DNA of 64,000 nt from CAIKMD01 sp963702925. Lineage in GTDB: Bacteria; Pseudomonadota; Alphaproteobacteria; ATCC43930; CGMCC-115725. The stretch covers positions 3,224,001-3,288,000 of the forward strand of contig OY969771.1 in NCBI GenBank assembly GCA_963702925.1, written 5' to 3'. How positions within the stretch are numbered: position 1 is the first letter of the stretch; every line of letters begins with the position of its first letter. Positions 1 to 7,657 of the stretch are shown here, piece by piece. The notes under the pieces were generated by a model. The model was not told the origin of the DNA, ran no database searches, and worked only from the letters and a program-made list of their open reading frames with translations. A program made the position numbers and the translations under genes.

Positions 1-255
1 CTCGGGCGGCGCCACATAGCTGCCGCTCGCCGGCGCGGCGCCGAAGAGCTGAGGCAGAGTCTGAGGCGGGCCGAGCCGGTCCAGCACGCTTTGATCGACG
101 GTCACGCTGGGCGGCCGATTGCCGCCGATTTGGACCTGCGCTTGGCTGCTCGTGGCCGCCACAATGCTCAGCGCGGCGAACAGCCACGCGCATCGCGTGC
201 CGCCACGGCGCCGGGCAGTTCCAAAATGCTTGCGGCGTGGCGCGAGGAGGGTCAT
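1..255 (-). CDS. Partial secreted or envelope protein of unknown function (N-terminus)
   Basis: The first 85 codons are present and the gene runs off the left edge. The ATG at 255 opens a basic N-terminus (RRK near residue 8, RRR near 16) followed by a hydrophobic stretch and a small-residue region ending SSQAQ near residue 45, which reads as a signal peptide. The mature start is Gly, Pro and Gln rich, typical of an unfolded linker in an exported protein. It lies downstream of efp and suhB on the same strand and may be in that operon. No catalytic domain is visible in this part, so I name no family. The start is supported by the signal peptide rather than a strong ribosome site. Confidence 0.6.
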   Translation of the reverse strand, partial: MTLLAPRRKHFGTARRRGGTRCAWLFAALSIVAATSSQAQVQIGGNRPPSVTVDQSVLDRLGPPQTLPQLFGAAPASGSYVAPPE

Positions 256-322
256 TGGGTGAGTTTCCGTCCGAGTTCCGCTCGCAGCAAACTAGCCTAC
301 CCCAAGGCGACGCGCACCGCCA

Positions 323-1138
323 CTACCCCGAAATTACAGCGGGATGGGGGGCCTGCTTGAGCAATCGCGCGAGCGGCAGATGGAGATGGTCGTTGGCCGC
401 GAGCACGTCGCCCGAGGCCAGCATCGCGTGGCCGCCGGCGATATCGGTGACATAGCCTCCGGCCTCGCGCACCAGCAGAATGCCGGCGGCGATATCCCAT
501 TGCTGCAGCCCGTATTCCCAGAAACCGTCAAACCGTCCTGCCGCGACGTAGGCGAGGTCGAGCGCGGCCGAACCCTGGCGGCGGACCCCGCTGGTCGCGG
601 CCATCACCGCGGCAAGGCCTCGGAGATAGGCGCCATGCTCGCCGCGCTCGCGGAACGGAATGCCGGTGCCGATGACCGCATCGGCGAGCTGGCGGCGGGC
701 CGAAACCCGCAGCCGGCGGTCGTTGATGTAGGAGCCGGTGCCTTTCTCGCCCCAGAACAGCTCGTCCCGCAGCGGCTCGTAGACCAGGCCGGCGACGATC
801 TCGCCGTCGCGTTCGAGCGCGATCGAAATTGACCAATGCGGGATGCCGTGCAGGAAATTCGTGGTGCCGTCGAGCGGATCGACGATCCAGCGATGATGCT
901 TGTCGCTGCCTTCGGCGCTGCCGCTTTCCTCCATCAGGAAACCATAGCCGGGCCGCGCCTTGGTCAGTTCCGCCTTGAGAATTTTCTCCGCCTTCAGATC
1001 GGCAGAGGAAACGAACTCGCCGGGTCCTTTGATCGAAACCTGAAGCTGCTCGACTTCGCCGAAATCGCGGATCAGCCCGCGCGCCGCCTTCAGGGCGGCG
1101 GCGGCCATGACGTTGATGAGCGCCGAGCGAACCGCCAT
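323..1138 (-). CDS. suhB: Inositol monophosphatase family protein (SuhB-type)
   Basis: This is a 271-residue Mg2+-dependent phosphatase of the inositol monophosphatase family, the usual length. The metal-binding signature DPLDGTTNF lies at residues 87-95, preceded by the acidic EES at 70-72, and the second family signature WDIAAG is at 214-219. The protein should hydrolyse inositol-1-phosphate or a related sugar phosphate in the cytosol; bacterial SuhB proteins can also act on rRNA transcription complexes. It starts 10 bases after efp on the same strand, so the two are probably co-transcribed. The family assignment is firm; the physiological substrate is not visible. Confidence 0.92.
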   Translation of the reverse strand: MAVRSALINVMAAAALKAARGLIRDFGEVEQLQVSIKGPGEFVSSADLKAEKILKAELTKARPGYGFLMEESGSAEGSDKHHRWIVDPLDGTTNFLHGIPHWSISIALERDGEIVAGLVYEPLRDELFWGEKGTGSYINDRRLRVSARRQLADAVIGTGIPFRERGEHGAYLRGLAAVMAATSGVRRQGSAALDLAYVAAGRFDGFWEYGLQQWDIAAGILLVREAGGYVTDIAGGHAMLASGDVLAANDHLHLPLARLLKQAPHPAVISG

Positions 1139-1148
1139 TACCGCTGCA

Positions 1149-1715
1149 TCAATCCTTGGCGCGCTCGACGTAGCTGCCGTCGGCGGTATTGACGACGATG
1201 CGCGTGCCCGCCCCGATATGCGGCGGGAGCATCACGCGCCGCCCGTTCTCGAGCTTGCCCGGCTTATAGGACGAGGACGCGGTCTGGCCCTTCACCACCG
1301 GATCGGCCTCGGTCACTTCCATGATGACGGTTTGCGGCAAGGTGACCGATAGCGGCGCGCCTTCATGGAGCTGAATGGTGCAGATCATGCCTTCGCGCAG
1401 GAAATCCGCCGGCTCGCCGATCATCTCGCGATCGACCGAGAGCTGCTCATAAGTCTCGTTGTCCATGAAGGTCGCGTGCTCGCCGTCGAGGTAAAGGAAC
1501 TGCATTTCTTTTTCATCGAGTTGCGCGCGCTCGACGGTTTCCTGCGTGCGATAGCGCTCGCTGGTCTTGGTGCCGGTCTTTAGGTCGCGCATTTCGACTT
1601 GGGCGAAGGCGCCACCTTTGCCCGGCTGTACCAGCTCGCGCTTCAGCACGAGCCACAACTTGCCCTGGGCTTCGAGGACGTAGCCTGGCTTGATGTCGAT
1701 GGCATTAATCTTCAT
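1149..1715 (-). CDS. efp: Elongation factor P
   Basis: This 188-residue translation factor relieves ribosome stalling at polyproline stretches. The start is the ATG at 1715, giving the conserved opening MKINAIDIKPG; the open frame extends further upstream but that part does not resemble EF-P. The modified loop reads PGKGGAF with the lysine at residue 33, the position lysylated by EpmA in bacteria with this type of EF-P. KOW and OB domains follow and the C-terminus (GTRIVVNT.DGSYVERAKD) is canonical. The modifying enzyme epmA is divergently transcribed 93 bases away, which supports a lysyl-modified EF-P. Confidence 0.96.
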   Translation of the reverse strand: MKINAIDIKPGYVLEAQGKLWLVLKRELVQPGKGGAFAQVEMRDLKTGTKTSERYRTQETVERAQLDEKEMQFLYLDGEHATFMDNETYEQLSVDREMIGEPADFLREGMICTIQLHEGAPLSVTLPQTVIMEVTEADPVVKGQTASSSYKPGKLENGRRVMLPPHIGAGTRIVVNTADGSYVERAKD

Positions 1716-1808
1716 GGGCGCTTCCTTTTGGCGCGACAGTTGCAGCGGGCATGGGATTTGGCGCAGGTTCCTAGCAGTTTGGACGCGCCAAAGAAAGGGG
1801 CTGCGACG

Positions 1809-2825
1809 ATGAGCAAGGCCGCGTGGTGGACGCCGGAGGGCCTTAACCGGCGCCGCCCTTACCTCGAGGCGCGCGGCCGCGTCCTCCATGCGATGCGCGG
1901 CGTCTTCGCGGCGCGCGGCTTCGTCGAGGTGGACACGCCGGCGTTGCAGCGCAGCCCCGGGCTCGAACCGCATCTGAAGGCCTTTGCGACGACGATCGAG
2001 GCGCCGGGCGAAGCGCCGATGCCGATCTTCCTTCATACCTCGCCCGAATTCGCGATGAAGAAGCTTCTCGTCGCGGGCATGCCGCGCATCTTTCAGCTCG
2101 CCCATTGCTTTCGCAACGGCGAGCGCGGCGCGACCCATTCGCCGGAATTTTCCATGCTCGAATGGTATCGCGCCGGCGCGTCCTATCTCGATCTGGTGGC
2201 AGATTGCGAAGCGCTGCTGCGTGCGGCGTGCGACGCGCTCTTCACTTGGAACGGGCGCGTCTGCGATCCACGCGCGCATTGGGAGCGATTGAGCGTCGCC
2301 GAGGCCTTCGGCCGCTTTTGCGGCATCGACATTCTGGCGACCGCCGAAGATGTCGCGGCGCTGGCCGAAGCCGCGAGGTCACTCGGCATCACGCCGCATG
2401 ATGGCGACAGCTGGGAGGATTTGTTTTTTCGTATCTTCCTTGCCGAGATCGAGCCGAAGCTGGGCATCGGCGCGCCGACCGTGCTCTATGATTATCCGAT
2501 CGCGATGGCGGCGCTGGCGCGCGCCAAGCCGGGCGCACCGCGCCTGTGCGAGCGTTTCGAGCTTTACGTTTGCGGACTCGAACTCGCCAACGCCTTCGGC
2601 GAGCTGACCGATCCCGCCGAGCAAGGCCGGCGCTTTGCCGCCGATCAAGCCAAGAAACGCACGCTTTACGGCGAGACCTATCCGGTGGACGAGGATTTCC
2701 TCGCCGCGCTGGAAAGCGGCATGCCCGAAAGCGCGGGCATCGCCTTGGGCTTCGACCGGCTGGTCATGCTTGCTTCCGGCGCCGCGCGCATCGATGACGT
2801 GCTGTGGGCGCCGGTCACCCCGTGA
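1809..2825 (+). CDS. epmA: EF-P lysine lysyltransferase EpmA (GenX/PoxA)
   Basis: This 338-residue paralogue of the lysyl-tRNA synthetase catalytic domain lacks the tRNA anticodon-binding domain. Class II synthetase motif 2 is at residues 101-120 (FRNGERG then THSPEFSMLEWY) and motif 3 (GIALGFDRLVML) is near the C-terminus. It activates beta-lysine or lysine and attaches it to the conserved EF-P lysine. The ATG at 1809 follows an AAAGGGG ribosome site; the longer in-frame extension overlaps efp antisense and is not needed. Divergence from efp places both genes around one short intergenic region, so they may share regulation. EpmB, which makes beta-lysine, is not in this window. Confidence 0.93.
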   Translation: MSKAAWWTPEGLNRRRPYLEARGRVLHAMRGVFAARGFVEVDTPALQRSPGLEPHLKAFATTIEAPGEAPMPIFLHTSPEFAMKKLLVAGMPRIFQLAHCFRNGERGATHSPEFSMLEWYRAGASYLDLVADCEALLRAACDALFTWNGRVCDPRAHWERLSVAEAFGRFCGIDILATAEDVAALAEAARSLGITPHDGDSWEDLFFRIFLAEIEPKLGIGAPTVLYDYPIAMAALARAKPGAPRLCERFELYVCGLELANAFGELTDPAEQGRRFAADQAKKRTLYGETYPVDEDFLAALESGMPESAGIALGFDRLVMLASGAARIDDVLWAPVTP

Positions 2826-2838
2826 AGCGGCCGCTCGG

Positions 2839-4443
2839 TCAGATCTTCATGATGCCGGGGAAGAACAGGTAACAGGCCACCCCGATCACCAACAGGTAAG
2901 CGAGCAAGACCAGGGTCCAGCCGAAATTATGGCGGATGACCGCGCCTTCGTTGCGGACGAAGCGCGTGGTCGAGACGCCGACGCTCGCGGTTTGCGGCGC
3001 CACCGGCTTGCCGATCTCGGACCCGATCGAGTTCAAGGTCGGGAGGAGAAGCGGCGGGAAACCGAGGATCTGGCCGACCAAGGCTTGGAACTTGCCAAAC
3101 ATCGCGTTGGTCGAAGTGTTGCTGCCGGAGAGTGCCACGCCGATGAAGCCGAGGATCGGCGCCACGACGATGAAATACGCGCCGAGCTTGGAGAACGCGC
3201 TCGCGAGCGATCCCGCCATGCCCGAGAAGTTGAACACATAGGCGAGGCCGAAAATGAACACGCCAACCAGGCACGCACCCCACATTTGCGACCAGGTCTT
3301 GCGCCAGATCTCGCCCAGCTGTTGGCCGTTCACGCGCAGGACCAGCGCGGCAATGATCCACGACACCAGGATCGCCGAACCGCCGACTCCCGGCTTGAAG
3401 TCGAACACGGCAGTGAGGGTCGCGCCGGCCACGATCGAGGAGGCGGCGGAGACAACAAGATGCAGCCAAACGATTCCGGGCAGGATCGACCACGGGCCGG
3501 TCCAAGCGACGACCACCGCCACCAGAATCGCGATCGGCAGCCAAGCCTCGGCGATTTCGCCGCCGGAAAGCCCATGCGCCGCTGCCTGGGAGCCGCCCGC
3601 GACGGGCGTGCCGCCATAGGCCAAGGTCCGCGCCGGCTGCCAGACCTTGAGCAGCAGGAGCAAGCAGGTGAAACAGACGATGGCGCCAACGACATCCGGC
3701 AGATACGGACCGAGAAAGACGCCGGTCGGCAACTGGCCGGCGATGTAGCCGAGAGAGCCGACGATGGCGAGAGGCCATGCTTCCCACATGCCCTGCTTGC
3801 CGGAAACGAGGTAGAGCAGGATCCAGGGCGGCAGAAGCGCGAGGATCGCGACCAGCATGCTGACCGAGCCGGACAGCGCCAACAGCGGATACCCGGTGAC
3901 CGCCGCCAAAGCGATGATCGGCGCGCCGAGCGCGCCATAGGAAACCGGCGCGTTGTTGGCGATCGCCGCGACGCGGATGGCGTCGAGATCGGGAATGCCG
4001 AGCGCAATCAAGATCGGCGCGACGAACGCCCAGGGATAGCCGAAGCCGACCAGACCTTCCAACAGGGCGCCAAACGCCCAGGCGAACAGAATGGTCTGGA
4101 CGCGGACATCCTGGGTCCCTTGCGAGATCAGCCAGCGGCGGAGCTTGTCGAACGCGCCGGTCGTGACGAGCGTATTGAACAGCATCACGCCCCAGAAGGT
4201 GATCCAGTCCACATTCCAGATGCCGGTCGCCGAGCCGTAGAGATAGGCGCGGGTGCCGTCACCCAGCGGCATGCCCCAGACCAACCAGCCGAGCACGAAG
4301 GTGATGATCGAGCCCAGCGCCGTCGCGATCCACGCCGACCAGCGCAACCCTGCCAGCATGTAAAGCAGCGCTGCGACCGGAACCAGTGCAATCAGCCCGG
4401 TGACGTAAATATTTCCAACAGGATCAATGACTTGTGTAAACAT
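2839..4443 (-). CDS. lldP: L-lactate permease family transporter (LctP/LldP)
   Basis: The protein has 534 residues and many hydrophobic segments across its length, close to the usual size of lactate permeases. The opening MFTQVIDPVGN and the segments ALLEGLVGFGYPWAF and SGSNTSTNAMFGKFQ match the family, which imports lactate or glycolate with protons across the inner membrane. The ATG at 4443 follows a GGGGGAA ribosome site; an upstream in-frame start adds a hydrophilic tail not typical of the family. It is convergent with epmA, 13 bases apart. Glycolate oxidase genes (glcDEF) occur in this window at 55.4-59.4 kb, so glycolate is a possible substrate, but that is inference. Confidence 0.9.
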   Translation of the reverse strand: MFTQVIDPVGNIYVTGLIALVPVAALLYMLAGLRWSAWIATALGSIITFVLGWLVWGMPLGDGTRAYLYGSATGIWNVDWITFWGVMLFNTLVTTGAFDKLRRWLISQGTQDVRVQTILFAWAFGALLEGLVGFGYPWAFVAPILIALGIPDLDAIRVAAIANNAPVSYGALGAPIIALAAVTGYPLLALSGSVSMLVAILALLPPWILLYLVSGKQGMWEAWPLAIVGSLGYIAGQLPTGVFLGPYLPDVVGAIVCFTCLLLLLKVWQPARTLAYGGTPVAGGSQAAAHGLSGGEIAEAWLPIAILVAVVVAWTGPWSILPGIVWLHLVVSAASSIVAGATLTAVFDFKPGVGGSAILVSWIIAALVLRVNGQQLGEIWRKTWSQMWGACLVGVFIFGLAYVFNFSGMAGSLASAFSKLGAYFIVVAPILGFIGVALSGSNTSTNAMFGKFQALVGQILGFPPLLLPTLNSIGSEIGKPVAPQTASVGVSTTRFVRNEGAVIRHNFGWTLVLLAYLLVIGVACYLFFPGIMKI

Positions 4444-4570
4444 CAACGTTCCCCCAGTTGTGGCGCGCCATGATCCACCGAACCGGACGCCTTGTTTGCT
4501 TAACGACTCTATTACCACGTCACCGCAACCGCTCATAGAAACTTGCGGTGAAGCCGTGCAGCTGCGCGGT

Positions 4571-5212
4571 TTAGCGCTCGGGCGTTGCGGCGGCGATCGC
4601 CTGGTTGAAAGCTTTGACTGCCGCGGCAGGGCCTTCGGGGTGGTCCCAGACCGCGGCGATGACGGCGAGGAAATCCGCGCCCGCCGAAACCAAGATGCCG
4701 CAATTCTCGGGCGTGATGCCGCCGATGGCGCAGCACGGCACGGTCATGGTCTCGCTCCACCAGCGCAGAATCTCGGGATCGTTGCCGGCGATGCGGCGCG
4801 TGTCCTTGGTGGAGGAGGGGAAGAAGCCGCCGAAAGCGACGTAGTCGGCACCGGCATCGGCGGCTTCGATGGCAAGGTGGCGGCTGTTGTAGCAGGTGAC
4901 GCCGACGATGCGGCCGACGCCGAGAATCGTCCGCGCCGCTTCATAGGACGCGTCTTCCTGGCCGACATGGACGCCGTCGCATCCGGTTTGGAGCGCGAGG
5001 TCGGGCCGGTCATTCATGATGAAAGCGACGCCGCGCTCCTGCGCGATCGGCCGCAACATATCGGCAGCGCGCCGGATCGAATCGTCATCGACATCTTTCA
5101 GGCGAAGCTGCACGCAGGCGACATCGCCGGCATCGAGCGCCTCGGCGAGACGGGGCGCGAAGCTCGCCGGTTCGCAAGCCGGCGGCGTGATCAGGTAGAG
5201 CCGGGCGCTCAC
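4571..5212 (-). CDS. thiE: Thiamine phosphate synthase
   Basis: The 213-residue TIM barrel joins HMP-pyrophosphate and thiazole phosphate to give thiamine monophosphate. Diagnostic blocks are VQLRLKD near residue 34, FIMNDRPDLA near 64, DGVHVGQED near 79 and FGGFFPSSTK near 127. The start codon is GTG at 5212, overlapping the aldolase stop as GTGA, so translation is probably coupled to the upstream gene. I see no thiamine riboswitch ahead of it, which is expected because it is the distal gene of the cluster that includes fba. The family assignment is secure. Confidence 0.92.
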   Translation of the reverse strand: MSARLYLITPPACEPASFAPRLAEALDAGDVACVQLRLKDVDDDSIRRAADMLRPIAQERGVAFIMNDRPDLALQTGCDGVHVGQEDASYEAARTILGVGRIVGVTCYNSRHLAIEAADAGADYVAFGGFFPSSTKDTRRIAGNDPEILRWWSETMTVPCCAIGGITPENCGILVSAGADFLAVIAAVWDHPEGPAAAVKAFNQAIAAATPER

Positions 5213-6138
5213 GCCTCGCCGCGATAGATACGGATGATATGGTCGAGCATCTTCAGCGCCTCGTCGCGCGGACGCTGGAAGGTGTTGCGGCCGATGATGG
5301 ATCCATTGCCGCCGCCATCGCGCACCGCGCGCGCCTCGTTGTAGACGCCGTCGAGATCCTTGGCCTCGCCGCCCGAGAACACGACGATGCGTTTGCCGTT
5401 AAAGCAGGCCTGAACCACATGCGCGATGCGCTTGGCCGCGCTCGAGACGTCGATCTTCTGCTGCTCATAGACTTTCTTGGCCGCGTCGAGCTCGAGGAAA
5501 TCGGTCGGCGGCTTCACCTTGATGATATGCGCGCCCAAGAGCGCGGCCATATGCGCGGCGTAGGCGCAGATATCCATCGCGGTCTCGCCGTTCTTCGAGA
5601 GATTGCCGCCGCGCGGATAGGACCAGATCACCACGGCAAGCCCGTAGGATTTCGCCTCGCGCGCCATCTCGGCGATCTCTTCCATCATCTCATATGCGGC
5701 GTCCGAGCCGGGATAGATGGTGAAGCCGATGGCCGCGCAACCGAGACGCAACGCATCCTGTACGCTCCCGGTGACCGCTTGCGACGGCGCTTCCTTGGCG
5801 CGCGCGAGGCTGTTCGCGGAATTGACCTTGAGGATGGTGGGGATCGCGCCGGCAAAGCTGGCGGCGCCCGCCTCGATGAAGCCCAAGGGCGCGGCATAGG
5901 CCGACAACCCGGCATCGACGGCAAGCTGGAAATGATAATGCGGATCGTAGCCCGCGGGGTTTGGGGCAAAGCTGCGCGCCGGCCCGTGCTCGAATCCCTG
6001 GTCGACCGGCAGGATCACCACCTTGCCGGTGCCGCCGAGCTTGCCCTGCATCATGATGCGGGCGAGGTTGGCCTTGGTTCCGGGATTGTCGCTCTCGTAA
6101 TGAGAGAGGATCGTCTTGACCCTTTCGCTGACCTGCAT
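5209..6138 (-). CDS. fbaB: Class I fructose-bisphosphate aldolase (DhnA/FbaB type)
   Basis: The 309-residue protein is a Schiff-base aldolase that cleaves fructose-1,6-bisphosphate in glycolysis and makes it in gluconeogenesis. The lysine-bearing strand reads IIKVKPPTD near residues 205-213; phosphate-loop blocks VVFSGGEAKD and GNGSIIGRNTFQRP follow near the C-terminus, and an early block reads PVDQGFEHGP (44-53). The ATG at 6138 gives MQVSERVKTIL; the open frame upstream is not conserved-looking. It is in line with gap and tkt and overlaps thiE by four bases. I do not see pgk, which often sits between gap and fba in this class. Confidence 0.9.
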   Translation of the reverse strand: MQVSERVKTILSHYESDNPGTKANLARIMMQGKLGGTGKVVILPVDQGFEHGPARSFAPNPAGYDPHYHFQLAVDAGLSAYAAPLGFIEAGAASFAGAIPTILKVNSANSLARAKEAPSQAVTGSVQDALRLGCAAIGFTIYPGSDAAYEMMEEIAEMAREAKSYGLAVVIWSYPRGGNLSKNGETAMDICAYAAHMAALLGAHIIKVKPPTDFLELDAAKKVYEQQKIDVSSAAKRIAHVVQACFNGKRIVVFSGGEAKDLDGVYNEARAVRDGGGNGSIIGRNTFQRPRDEALKMLDHIIRIYRGEA

Positions 6139-6208
6139 GGCGCGTTTCCTTGAATGAGAGAAGGCCGATATAGCAGATGCGGGAGCGGCGAGAAAGAGCG
6201 CCCGCTGG

Positions 6209-6619
6209 TTAACGCCGCTCGAGAAATGCGCGGCAGGCCGCATCCGGTTCCTTAACGCCGAGCAGATCGAGACGAGCGGCGGCGGCCTCCGGCATGAAGA
6301 TCGCGCCCATCGCGGCGAGCTTGGCGCGCACCGCTTCCGATCCCGAAAAGCGCAGATGGCGCAGGCCGATGCGCAACGCGGCCATGACCGCGCCCGCTTC
6401 GTCGCCGCAATCGAGAATCGCGGTGACCGCGACGTCGGGTCGGCTTGCCCTCGCCTGATCGATCATCGCCTTGAACCAGGCGGGGCCGGCTTGCGATCCG
6501 GCGCCGCGCGCGCTCGCCAGCGTCACGGGCCGGTTGAGCGCGGCAGCGGCGGCAAGCGCCGCCTTCGCGTGGTCGAGCGAATGAATGACGATTTCGGGCG
6601 GCGGCGCGGCCGCGATCAA
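6209..6619 (-). CDS. Small conserved-looking protein of unknown function between gap and fba
   Basis: This frame encodes 136 residues if translation begins at the TTG at 6619, which overlaps the gap stop codon as TTGA and would couple it to gap. It has alternating alpha and beta character (EIVIHSLDHAKAAL, VTAILDCGDEAG, LRHLRFSGSEAVRAKL), suggesting a small Rossmann- or flavodoxin-like fold, with no recognisable catalytic motif. An upstream ATG at 6673 is in frame but lies inside gap. I recall proteins like this annotated as hypothetical next to gap or fba in other alphaproteobacteria, but cannot check it here. The codon use and position make it likely to be real. Confidence 0.6.
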   Translation of the reverse strand: MIAAAPPPEIVIHSLDHAKAALAAAAALNRPVTLASARGAGSQAGPAWFKAMIDQARASRPDVAVTAILDCGDEAGAVMAALRIGLRHLRFSGSEAVRAKLAAMGAIFMPEAAAARLDLLGVKEPDAACRAFLERR

Positions 6620-7626
6620 CCCAGCTTGCCTACCAGCGAAGCGGCTTCGACCATGCGGTTCGAGAAGCCCCACTCATTGTCGTACCACGACATGACGCGG
6701 CAGAAGCGGCGGTCGATCACGTTGGTCTGAGTGAGATCGAAGGTCGAGCTGTATGCATCGTGATTGAAATCGCTCGACACCACTTCGTCCTTGGTGACGG
6801 CGAGAATGCCGCGGAAGCGGTTCGATTTCGCGGCCTTCTCCATCAGCTCGTTGACCTCTTCCTTGGTCGTGTCGCGCGCTGCGGTGAACTTGAAATCGAT
6901 CAGCGAGACATTGGGCGTCGGCACGCGAATTGCGCAGCCATCGAGCTTGCCCTTGAGCGCGGGGATGACGAGCCCCAGCGCCTTGGCCGCGCCGGTCGAG
7001 GTCGGGATCATGTTGACCGCCGCGGCGCGGGCGCGCCGCATATCCTTGTGCAAGGTGTCGACGGTGTTCTGGTCGCCGGTATAGGAGTGGACCGTGGTCA
7101 TGAAGCCGTGAACGATGCCGACGCCTTCGTTCAGCACATAGGCCACGGGCGCGAGGCAATTCGTGGTGCAGGAGCCGTTCGACAACACGCGATGCGTGGC
7201 GTTGACCTGCTCGCTGTTGACGCCCAGCACCATGGTGATGTCGACGCCGTCGGCCGGAGCGGAAACGATCACGCGCTGCGCGCCGGCTTCGAGATGCTTG
7301 GCCGCGGTCTCCCGCTTGGTGAAAAGCCCGGTGCATTCGAGCGCGACGTCGATCTTCAGATCCTTCCATGGCAGCTTTGCCGGATCGCGTTCGGCGAGCA
7401 CGCTCATCTTTCCGCGCCCGATATCCATCCAATTATCGCCGGTCGCGATCTCGCCGTCGAAGCGTCCGTGAACGCTGTCGTATTTCAACAGATGCGCGTT
7501 CGCCGCGACCGTGCCGAGATCGTTAATTGCCATGACTTGGAGATCATCGCGGTTCTGTTCGTGCAGTGCGCGCAGCACAAGCCTGCCAATGCGCCCGAAT
7601 CCGTTAATCGCAACGCGAATCGTCAT
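6616..7626 (-). CDS. gap: Type I glyceraldehyde-3-phosphate dehydrogenase
   Basis: The 336-residue protein is full length. The N-terminal NAD-binding block INGFGRIGR is at residues 7-15, and the catalytic cysteine is C153 in the block SNGSCTTNCLAP. The activating histidine is H180 in TTVHSYTGDQ and the C-terminal block is SWYDNEWGFS. The enzyme oxidises glyceraldehyde-3-phosphate to 1,3-bisphosphoglycerate. The first residue after SN is Gly where Ala is usual (SNASCTTNC), a conservative change. It is the second gene of the tkt-gap-orf-fba-thiE run, giving a glycolysis and pentose-phosphate block. Confidence 0.96.
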   Translation of the reverse strand: MTIRVAINGFGRIGRLVLRALHEQNRDDLQVMAINDLGTVAANAHLLKYDSVHGRFDGEIATGDNWMDIGRGKMSVLAERDPAKLPWKDLKIDVALECTGLFTKRETAAKHLEAGAQRVIVSAPADGVDITMVLGVNSEQVNATHRVLSNGSCTTNCLAPVAYVLNEGVGIVHGFMTTVHSYTGDQNTVDTLHKDMRRARAAAVNMIPTSTGAAKALGLVIPALKGKLDGCAIRVPTPNVSLIDFKFTAARDTTKEEVNELMEKAAKSNRFRGILAVTKDEVVSSDFNHDAYSSTFDLTQTNVIDRRFCRVMSWYDNEWGFSNRMVEAASLVGKLG

Positions 7627-7657
7627 AGATACTTCCCCTTAGAAGCCCGTCGGTCCG

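Noticed and set aside
2635..4473. 612-codon plus-strand open frame
   Set aside because: Antisense to the lactate permease gene with extreme Asp/Arg composition; only the minus strand gives a membrane protein.
4444..4570. Riboswitch ahead of thiE or the permease gene
   Set aside because: No THI-box-type sequence or convincing paired structure was found; thiE is a distal operon gene.
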